Source: Variovorax gossypii
Lineage (GTDB): Bacteria > Pseudomonadota > Gammaproteobacteria > Burkholderiales > Burkholderiaceae_C
Length of the DNA stretch: 64,000 bases
Direction of reading: 5' to 3'
Assembly (NCBI RefSeq): GCF_003965815.1
Contig: NZ_RXOE01000006.1
Span: forward strand, 186,001 to 250,000
The notes beneath the pieces were generated by a model. It had not been told where the DNA came from. It did no database searches and was given only the letters and a program-made list of their open reading frames with translations. Positions 57,571 through 64,000 of this stretch are shown here, piece after piece (the stretch's first letter is position 1; every line of letters starts with the position of its first letter). A program made the translations under genes and the position numbers.

Positions 57571-59115
57571 ATGGGACTGTCTTTGGTGCAGAGCCGCGCC
57601 TTGCTGGGTCTTGAAGCGGCCAGTGTCACGGTAGAGGTGCATCTTGCGAACGGTTTGCCCAGCTTCACGCTGGTCGGGCTGGTCGAAACCGAGGTCAAGG
57701 AGGCGCGCGAGCGGGTCCGCTCGGCGCTGCAGAACGCGGGGCTGGAGTTCCCCAACAACAAGCGCATCACCGTGAACCTGGCGCCGGCCGACCTGCCCAA
57801 GGACTCCGGGCGCTTCGACCTGCCCATCGCGCTGGGCATCCTCGCGGCCAGCGGACAGATAGACAACGCCCGGCTCGCCGGCCACGAGTTCGCCGGGGAG
57901 CTGTCTCTATCCGGCGAGCTCAGGCCCGTTCGCGGTGCCCTGGCCATGGCGCTGGCGCTGCACACGCGCGGCGTCGCGACGCGGCTGGTGCTGCCCCTTG
58001 AAAGTGCGCAGGAAGCCGCGCTGGTACCGGGCGGCGAGGTGTATGGGGCCAGGCACCTGCTGGACGTGGTGCGCCAGTTCGTGGCGGGCGACGATGCCGC
58101 TTCCCGGTTGCCCGACGGCCCGGACGACGGTTGGGCGCGCATCCAGGCCGAGCCCGACACGGCCGTGCCCCGATACGCCGACCTGTCCGAAGTGAAAGGG
58201 CATACGGGCGTCAAGCGCGTGCTCGAGATCGCGGCGGCGGGCGGCCACAGCCTGCTGATGGTGGGCGAACCCGGCTCGGGCAAGTCGATGCTCGCCCAGC
58301 GCTTCGCGGGGCTGCTGCCCGCGATGCGCATCGACGAAGCACTGGAGAGCGCGGCGGTTGCAAGCCTCGGCGGGCGCTTCGCGACGGAAAGATGGATGAG
58401 TAGGCCGACCTGCTCTCCGCACCACACGGCGAGCGCCGTGGCGCTGGTCGGCGGGGGCTCCCCGCCCCGCCCCGGGGAAATCTCGCGCGCGCACCACGGC
58501 GTTCTCTTCCTCGACGAATTCCCCGAGTTCGCCCGCTCCGCGCTGGAAGCACTGCGCGAGCCGCTGGAGACGGGCACGATCACCATCGCCCGCGCCGCGC
58601 GGCGCGCCGAGTTCCCGGCGCGCTTCCAGCTCGTCGCAGCCATGAACCCCTGCCCCTGCGGCTACCTGGGCTCGTCATCGAGGCCCTGCCGCTGCACGCC
58701 GGAGCAGGTCTCGCGCTACCAGGGCAAGCTCAGCGGCCCGCTGCTGGACCGCATCGACCTGCACATCGAAGTGCCTCCGGTGTCGGCCCAGTTGCTGCTC
58801 GACTCACCTGCGGGCGAGTCGACCGACAGCATCCGCGAGCGCGTCGTCGCCGCGCGCGAACGAGCGATGCGGCGCCAGGGCCATGCGAACCAGTCGCTGC
58901 ACGGCGCGGCCATCGATCGTCACGCGACGCTGGACGACGCGGCACGCGGGTTCATGTTCAACGCGGCGGCCAAGCTCGGCTGGTCCGCGCGCAGCACGCA
59001 CCGGGCGCTGAAGGTGGCGCGCACCATCGCCGACCTGGATTCGTCGGAAGCGGTACAGGTCGGGCATCTGGCGGAGGCGGTGCAGTACCGCAGGGCGTTG
59101 CGCGGCGCGGCCTGA
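57571..59115 (+). CDS. comM: ComM/YifB family AAA+ ATPase (Mg-chelatase-like)
   Basis: ComM is a hexameric AAA+ helicase promoting branch migration during natural transformation. The 514-residue protein has an N-terminal Lon-like domain (VEVHLANGLPSFTLVGLVETEVKEARERVRSAL, NLAPADLPKDSGRFDLPIALGIL), Walker A GEPGSGKSMLAQR, Walker B GVLFLDEFPEF, and a C-terminal stretch with four Cys (NPCPCGYLG and PCRC) typical of YifB. The start has gggagaga upstream. It is divergent from torF across 214 bp that hold the sigma-54 site. Confidence 0.95.
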   Translation: MGLSLVQSRALLGLEAASVTVEVHLANGLPSFTLVGLVETEVKEARERVRSALQNAGLEFPNNKRITVNLAPADLPKDSGRFDLPIALGILAASGQIDNARLAGHEFAGELSLSGELRPVRGALAMALALHTRGVATRLVLPLESAQEAALVPGGEVYGARHLLDVVRQFVAGDDAASRLPDGPDDGWARIQAEPDTAVPRYADLSEVKGHTGVKRVLEIAAAGGHSLLMVGEPGSGKSMLAQRFAGLLPAMRIDEALESAAVASLGGRFATERWMSRPTCSPHHTASAVALVGGGSPPRPGEISRAHHGVLFLDEFPEFARSALEALREPLETGTITIARAARRAEFPARFQLVAAMNPCPCGYLGSSSRPCRCTPEQVSRYQGKLSGPLLDRIDLHIEVPPVSAQLLLDSPAGESTDSIRERVVAARERAMRRQGHANQSLHGAAIDRHATLDDAARGFMFNAAAKLGWSARSTHRALKVARTIADLDSSEAVQVGHLAEAVQYRRALRGAA

Positions 59116-59201
59116 GCGACGGGACGCCGGGACGACCGTTGTCGCTTGTGCAGGAGGCGTGCAAGGCGCGAGGAAAGCCGCGGCTCGTGCTGCCGTCGTC
59201 A

Positions 59202-61802
59202 TCAGCTCACGAGAGCGTCTATCCAGCGCGCCGCATAGGTCCCGCCCTGCTCGAAGTAGTGCGTGTGCGCGCCGATGCCCACGCACACGTCGCGCTCGGG
59301 CCCGGTCATCGGCGCGAAGGCCGGGGCCGGATTCCACAGCGTCGCGTGGCCGCCCACGGTGTCGATCGCCGGCGGCGGATCGCACCACAGCCAGCGCCCC
59401 ACGTAGTCGCCGGTGGTGTACAGGTTGACCCAGCGGTTCACGCCGACATCGGAGGCCAGCGGGCCGCTGCTGCCCGGCGCCGTGGTCCTGCCCACCCACG
59501 CATAGAGAAGCGGGAAGCGCTGGGCGTACAACTGGCGCAGCGGGCAGCCCGCCGTCAACAGATGGATCCTTCCCTGCAGCTGCGGCCACAGCCGCGTGAC
59601 GCGGTCGTCGACGCCCGCGTCGGCCTGCCATTGGGCGCGGTGCTGCAGGTAGCGCAGCAGTTCCGCGGAGATCACCGTGCCCTGGCTGTGGGCCACGATC
59701 ACGATGCGGTCGTACTTCTGCGCCGCGATGTGCTCGAGCAGCGCCACGTAGCGCGAGAAGATGCGCGCTCGCGGAATGGCGTGGCGCGGGAACTCGCGGA
59801 AATGGTTGTCGACGTCGAGCACCACGTCGAGCGGCAGCCGCAGCCACGGCACGTAGCGCGAGAGCACGCCGCCGAAGGCCGAGAGCGCGGCCGCCGCGGT
59901 GGCCGCGCTGAGCACCAGCGGCTTGAGCACGAGCTCCGAAACCGGCCCGAACCATTCGAAGATCTCTCCGCCGACCAGGTCCTTCGGCAGGATGCCGCAG
60001 CGCGCCAGCAGCAGGATCACGCCGACGACGGCGGCGACGATCACGCTCATCGCCGCCAGCCCGGTGACGACGGCCTCCAGGCGCCGATAACCGCCGCTGA
60101 GCCAGCGACCGAGGTTCTGCGCCGTGCCCAGCCCGTTCCTGATTTCCGCGAGCACGCTGGGCACCAGCACCACGATCATGTACAGCAGCAGCGCCAGCGT
60201 CAGGCCGGCGGCGAGCACGAAGGTCTCCGTGCTGCGGAGGTAGCGCAGGTGCAGGAATGTCGAGCCCTTGGGGAAGCAGCCCGTGCCGACGTCGAAGATG
60301 AGCGGGCAGTAGGAGGTGCCCGCGGCGCCGAACTCCACCAGCGTGGTGAGCAGGGCCCAGATGGCCATCGACAGCGCCACGAACGAAGCCATCGACACCA
60401 TCAGCCCGAGCCGCCCGGTCGCCACGCTGCCGTGCGCGGCGGCGCCGTCGCGCGCCGCCATCTGCCCGAAGACGAACCAGAGCAGGAACGGGACCACAGC
60501 GGCGGCCCACCAGACCACGATGCCGAACAGCATGTACTCGAATGCGCGCAGCCCGCCGCGCACCCAGCTGTGCAGGTCGGCCCGTCCGCCGGAGGCGAGC
60601 ACTTCCGCGACCACGTGGCCCAGCAACGCCAGCGCCGTGACCGCCAGGAAGACGAGCCCCACCGCGCGCATCGCTGGAAAGCGGGCGGCCGCCACGCGCA
60701 GCACGTAGTCGAACAGCAGCGCGAGCAACGCCAGGCAGCCCAGGCCCACCACCCAATGCGCCGGCACGGCGTGCAGCAGCACGGCCGCAAGGGCCGCGAA
60801 GACGGCGGCCGCGAGCCGGCTGGAGGGCCGCGCGGCATGGCGGTAGCAGTACCACCAGGCCGCGAGCGTCGGCACCGCCACGGCCAGCACGGTGCGCAGC
60901 ACGGCCGTGTGCGGCTCGGCCACGCCCCACGCGACGACCAGCAGCCCGATCAGCAGCAGCTGCGAGAACAGGTTGGCCAGCAGGTTCGAGAAGGCCCAGT
61001 CCAGGCCTCTCTGCAGGTTGGTCAGCCAGTGCCAGCGCCGGGGCGGCTGCCTGTCGGGCTGCCGCCGGCCGGCGTCGGCGCTGGCGCGATCCACCGCGTC
61101 GCGCCCCAGCAGCGACAGGCGGAAAACCACCGTGAAGAGCTCGGTGACGATGCGCGGCAGCGCACCGGACAGGCGCGACAGGTCGGCCCAGTACATCTCG
61201 TGCACGTCCACCTGCTGTTGCCGATGCTGCTGCGGTGCTTCGCCCACGCCGGATGCGGTGCGGGTCATCCGGATGCGGGTGGCCTCGTAGGTGTCGTTGT
61301 CCGCGCCCTTCCACTTCGAGAGCAGGTAGTCGCTGAAGGCGATGCCCGCGTCGGCCTCGATCATGTTCCTCGGCGTGGGCGACCGGGTTCCCGCCGGCGC
61401 GGGTGCGCCGCCGCCGGGCACGACCACGGGCGCCGACGGCGCGCTGCCCCCGACGACCCATTCCTCGCGCTGGAAATCCGACCGGGTCGACTGCTCGAAG
61501 GCCTTGCCCAGCGAGTCAGGCGCCTGGCTGGACGGCTGCACCTTCCGGACCGAGCCCCGGGGCAGCGGCTTCGCCGAACGGTTGCCCGCCATCGCCTTCA
61601 GCGGCGGCACGGCCATGATGAAGCTGTCGCAATCGCCCTGGCTGTAGCGCACCTGCGCGCTGCCTGCATTGACCATCAGCGAGGCGATGGCGCGCGCGGT
61701 GTCGCCGGATTTCTGGTCCGCGACGCCGTGGATGGCGATCACCGCCACGCGCTCGGGAGGGCGCTGCGCGTCGGGCTGCGATTCGGATGTGGCTTCGCTC
61801 AT
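59202..61802 (-). CDS. Large membrane protein with split alpha/beta-hydrolase signatures
   Basis: This 866-residue protein starts at the ATG with aggag eight bases upstream; an ATG 17 codons earlier is less likely. The N terminus has a hydrolase-like strand and oxyanion motif VAVIAIHGVAD (His25-Gly26). Residues ~270-650 hold about ten membrane helices. The C-terminal ~200 residues contain a nucleophile-elbow motif, IVIVAHSQGTVIS (Ser706), and a late candidate catalytic His in GIGAHTHYF (846/848). The soluble parts on both sides of the membrane domain may fold together as one lipase/esterase-like domain. I know no named family with this layout; substrate and role are unknown. A kinase gene lies upstream on the same strand. 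Confidence 0.8.
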   Translation of the reverse strand: MSEATSESQPDAQRPPERVAVIAIHGVADQKSGDTARAIASLMVNAGSAQVRYSQGDCDSFIMAVPPLKAMAGNRSAKPLPRGSVRKVQPSSQAPDSLGKAFEQSTRSDFQREEWVVGGSAPSAPVVVPGGGAPAPAGTRSPTPRNMIEADAGIAFSDYLLSKWKGADNDTYEATRIRMTRTASGVGEAPQQHRQQQVDVHEMYWADLSRLSGALPRIVTELFTVVFRLSLLGRDAVDRASADAGRRQPDRQPPRRWHWLTNLQRGLDWAFSNLLANLFSQLLLIGLLVVAWGVAEPHTAVLRTVLAVAVPTLAAWWYCYRHAARPSSRLAAAVFAALAAVLLHAVPAHWVVGLGCLALLALLFDYVLRVAAARFPAMRAVGLVFLAVTALALLGHVVAEVLASGGRADLHSWVRGGLRAFEYMLFGIVVWWAAAVVPFLLWFVFGQMAARDGAAAHGSVATGRLGLMVSMASFVALSMAIWALLTTLVEFGAAGTSYCPLIFDVGTGCFPKGSTFLHLRYLRSTETFVLAAGLTLALLLYMIVVLVPSVLAEIRNGLGTAQNLGRWLSGGYRRLEAVVTGLAAMSVIVAAVVGVILLLARCGILPKDLVGGEIFEWFGPVSELVLKPLVLSAATAAAALSAFGGVLSRYVPWLRLPLDVVLDVDNHFREFPRHAIPRARIFSRYVALLEHIAAQKYDRIVIVAHSQGTVISAELLRYLQHRAQWQADAGVDDRVTRLWPQLQGRIHLLTAGCPLRQLYAQRFPLLYAWVGRTTAPGSSGPLASDVGVNRWVNLYTTGDYVGRWLWCDPPPAIDTVGGHATLWNPAPAFAPMTGPERDVCVGIGAHTHYFEQGGTYAARWIDALVS

Positions 61803-61872
61803 GCTGCGGCTCCTGCGTACCGGTTGCCGGCTGGCGGCAGTGGTGGCGGACATCCGCGGGAGACATGCAGAA

Positions 61873-61896
61873 GAGCCTCACGCGAACGGGAGGCTC
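61873..61896 (-). terminator. Hairpin between kinase and membrane hydrolase genes
   Basis: The perfect 7-bp stem gagcctc / gaggctc with a 10-base loop lies in the 169-bp gap after the kinase stop; on the minus strand ttct follows. It may end or weaken transcription from the kinase gene before the membrane hydrolase gene. Confidence 0.45.
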
Positions 61897-61971
61897 ATTC
61901 TTCGGGCACTGCATGGCATTGCGCCATCCCGCAAAAGCAGGAGGCGAACTACGGCCGAAGGCCTACGAGGC

Positions 61972-64000
61972 TTACTTGAACTCGTGGCTGACCACGGGCG
62001 CCGACTTGCTGTCCTGCACCGTCACGCGCTGCCGGTACACCTCGAGGTCGCCGTTGCGCACCTCGATGTTGTAGATGCCGGGGCGCAGCGACAGCGACTT
62101 CAGCGGCGGGCTCACGCCACGATCGGCACCGTCGACGAACACCTGGCCCCAGGGCCGGACGTTGAACATGATGCGGCCCATGCCGGGCGACGCCGTGGGC
62201 GTGGCAGGAGGCGTCGTGGCGCCGGGAGTGCCCGGCGTCGCGCCCGCCACGGTCGTGGTGCCGGGCGGCTGCGTTCCGGGCGCGACGGGCACCGAGGGCG
62301 GCGAGACCCGGTTGATCTCCGCGATCGCGGCCCGCGCCTCGCGCGCATGCAGCCCGCGACGGTAGCGGCGCAGGTAGGCCTCGTAGCCTTCGCGCGTGTT
62401 CTCGCTCTGCGCGAGGTTCCAGTCTTCCGCCTCGGCGGTGGCAAGGGCGGACTCGGGCGGCGTGGCAGGGGTGGCCGGCGTCGCGGGCGTGGCCGGCGGA
62501 TTCACCGGAACGGCCTCCAGCGGCGCCAGCGGCCCCGTGGCGGTGGCGGGCGCGCTGGCGGCCGCGGCAGGCGGCTGTGCGGCACCGCCCGCCACGGCGG
62601 GCGGCACGCCGTCGGTGGCGGGTGGTGTCGGGGGCATCGCCGCCGGCGGCGCGGTGTTGGTCGACATCGGCTCGGCCGGAGGCGGCACCGGCACCATCGC
62701 GGTCTTGGAAGGCTCCTGCGGCTGCATGCCCGATGTCAGGCGCAGGCCGATCCAGGCCCCGACCGCGACCAGCGCAATCAGCAGCACGCCCACCATGCCC
62801 CATGGCGGGCGCTTGAGCTTGGTCTTCTGCGCGGGCGCGGCCTTGTGGGACTGCGGCTGTGCCTGGGGCTTGGCGCGACTGCCCTGCCCTTGCTCTTCCT
62901 GCGCGGCACGCGGCGCGGGTGCGGGCGCCGGCGCGCGCACGGGTTCGGGCATGGCCACAGGCACCGGCTCCAGCGGTGCCGGCGCGGACACCGGCGAAAA
63001 CTGCTGCGGCGTCAGCTGCGGAGGCGGCGGCGTGGCCGACACGGGCGCGGCGGGAATGATCACCGTCGGCACGCCCATGCCGCTCACGTAGATGTCGCCC
63101 AGCTTCACCAGCCCCAGCTCGGCGGCGAAGGCGGCCACGGTCTGCGTGCGGTCCTTGCTGTGCACGGCCAGCGTGTGGTCGATGGCGGCGCAGAAGGCCG
63201 GGCTCAGGTCGTCGCGGCCCATGGACGACAGCGGCACGTACGCGTCCTGCACGCTGCGCACCACGGCCGAGGGCGGCGGATGGCCGGTGACCGCGCGGTA
63301 CAGCACCGCGCCCAGCGCGTACAGGTCGGTCCATGCGCCCTGCAGCAGCGTGTTGTCGTCGGCGTACTGTTCGATGGGCGAATAGCCCGACTTCACCATC
63401 ACCGCCACCTCGTCGACGAGGTCGGCGATCGACTTGCGCGCCGCGCCGAAGTCGAGCAGCACCGGCAGGTCGTCCTGCTGGATGAAGATGTTGTCGGGCG
63501 CGATGTCGCGGTGGAAGCACTGGCTGCGGTGCAGCGTCTCGAGCGCGCCGAGCAGCGGCCCCAGCATGCCCAGCAGCCATTGCTCGGTGATCCTGCCGGG
63601 CTCGTCTTCCGCCAGGCGGCGCAGCGTGCGGCCCTTGTAGAGCTGGATCGCCATGTAGGCGGTGGAGTTCGCCTCCCAGAAGCGATGCACCCGCACCAGT
63701 GCCGGGTGGCTGAACTGCGCGAGCGTGCGCGCCTCGTTGATGAAGCTGCGCAGGCCCGCCTGGAAGGTGGCCGTGAGCCGCTCGGAACGCACGTGCACGC
63801 TGTTGTCGCCCACGCGGCGCGCGAGCATCGAGGGCATGTATTCCTTGATGGCCACCTCGCGCTGCAGCGAGTGGTCGTAGGCGCGGTAGACGATGCCGAA
63901 GCCGCCCTCGCCGATCACCTCGAGCAGCTCGAATTCGTCGAGCCGGTGGTTCACGCCCAGCGGATGCGGGCGCTCCTCCTGCGCGTCGGCGGGCGGGCTT
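61972..64000 (-). CDS. Serine/threonine protein kinase with PEGA domain (5' end outside window)
   Basis: This is a membrane-anchored Hanks-type kinase. The frame runs to the right window edge: residues read before the possible GTG at 63954 (…EERPHPLG) look like the usual short N-terminal tail, so the true start is probably outside. The kinase domain has the glycine loop VIGEGGFGIVYRA, Lys in VAIKEYMP, the catalytic loop CFHRDIAPDN and DFGA. It is followed by a Pro/Ala-rich linker, one membrane helix (GVLLIALVAVGAWIGL), a long Pro/Ala/Thr-rich segment, and a C-terminal PEGA domain (about the last 70 residues; FNVRPWGQVFVDG). PEGA domains usually sit outside the membrane and bind surface components. 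About 675 residues are visible. Confidence 0.92.
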   Translation of the reverse strand, partial: SPPADAQEERPHPLGVNHRLDEFELLEVIGEGGFGIVYRAYDHSLQREVAIKEYMPSMLARRVGDNSVHVRSERLTATFQAGLRSFINEARTLAQFSHPALVRVHRFWEANSTAYMAIQLYKGRTLRRLAEDEPGRITEQWLLGMLGPLLGALETLHRSQCFHRDIAPDNIFIQQDDLPVLLDFGAARKSIADLVDEVAVMVKSGYSPIEQYADDNTLLQGAWTDLYALGAVLYRAVTGHPPPSAVVRSVQDAYVPLSSMGRDDLSPAFCAAIDHTLAVHSKDRTQTVAAFAAELGLVKLGDIYVSGMGVPTVIIPAAPVSATPPPPQLTPQQFSPVSAPAPLEPVPVAMPEPVRAPAPAPAPRAAQEEQGQGSRAKPQAQPQSHKAAPAQKTKLKRPPWGMVGVLLIALVAVGAWIGLRLTSGMQPQEPSKTAMVPVPPPAEPMSTNTAPPAAMPPTPPATDGVPPAVAGGAAQPPAAAASAPATATGPLAPLEAVPVNPPATPATPATPATPPESALATAEAEDWNLAQSENTREGYEAYLRRYRRGLHAREARAAIAEINRVSPPSVPVAPGTQPPGTTTVAGATPGTPGATTPPATPTASPGMGRIMFNVRPWGQVFVDGADRGVSPPLKSLSLRPGIYNIEVRNGDLEVYRQRVTVQDSKSAPVVSHEFK

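Noticed and set aside
1..64000. CRISPR arrays, tRNA or rRNA genes, insertion sequences, integrases and phage genes
   Set aside because: I looked for regular direct repeats, cloverleaf-like segments and transposase or integrase motifs and saw none; short structures could still be missed without a dedicated search.

Overview
The window is GC-rich (roughly 65-70%) and densely coded, with no tRNA, rRNA, insertion sequence, phage gene or CRISPR array that I could find. Several things point to a betaproteobacterium of the Comamonadaceae, most likely Variovorax or a close relative: many Bug/TctC-type periplasmic binding proteins, the repertoire of LysR and MarR regulators, an aromatic meta-cleavage cluster, a TorF-like porin next to glnK-amtB, and a characteristic intergenic repeat. 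The genus is inferred from gene content and was not tested by any search.

Layout. 1-2.3 kb: the end of a sensor histidine kinase and an O-antigen-ligase-type membrane protein. 2.3-12.1 kb: housekeeping and transport genes (zinc-finger protein, ilvE, rdgC, an M20 amidohydrolase with an MHS transporter and a divergent LysR regulator, radA, a Bug protein). 12.2-26.6 kb: a long rightward catabolic region. It starts with two MarR regulators, continues with a homoprotocatechuate-type meta pathway (hpaR, hpaG1, hpaG2, hpaE, a two-subunit class III ring-cleavage dioxygenase, hpaF, hpaH, hpaI) interleaved with Bug genes, and ends with an IlvD/Edd dehydratase, another Bug, a class II aldolase and a PanE-like reductase. 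27.0-39.6 kb: an exopolysaccharide cluster of Wzx/Wzy type (wza, wzb, wzc, priming sugar transferase, putative polymerase, pyruvyl transferase, glycosyltransferase, secreted glycoside hydrolase, flippase, PhyH-family oxygenase). It is preceded by a 947-bp non-coding, AT-richer stretch. 39.6-48.5 kb: mixed genes, including alr, lplT, two EamA exporters and a glutathione peroxidase. 48.6-54.4 kb: a leftward group of a gluconolactonase-like gene, a GcvA-like LysR gene and glcD-glcE-glcF. 54.6-57.4 kb: a leftward torF-glnK-amtB group behind a good sigma-54 promoter match. 57.6-64.0 kb: comM, a large membrane protein whose alpha/beta-hydrolase signatures are split by its membrane domain, and a Ser/Thr kinase with a PEGA domain cut by the window end.

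How the genes work together. The catabolic region should take an aromatic acid, after ring hydroxylation encoded elsewhere, through extradiol cleavage, semialdehyde oxidation, isomerisation/decarboxylation, hydration and aldol cleavage to central metabolites. Bug proteins would provide uptake or sensing. The ring-cleavage enzyme is of LigAB type and does not look like the usual HpaD, so the true substrate is open. The polysaccharide cluster holds priming, assembly, flipping, polymerisation, export and phospho-control functions in one nearly continuous series. The glnK-amtB group is a standard nitrogen-limitation module.

The observations I rate highest are: the split hydrolase/membrane protein next to the kinase; the LigAB-type dioxygenase inside an otherwise hpa-type pathway; a roughly 120-bp imperfect palindrome between rdgC and the amidohydrolase; the row of inverted repeats between wzc and the priming transferase; and a roughly 95-bp intergenic repeat present twice.
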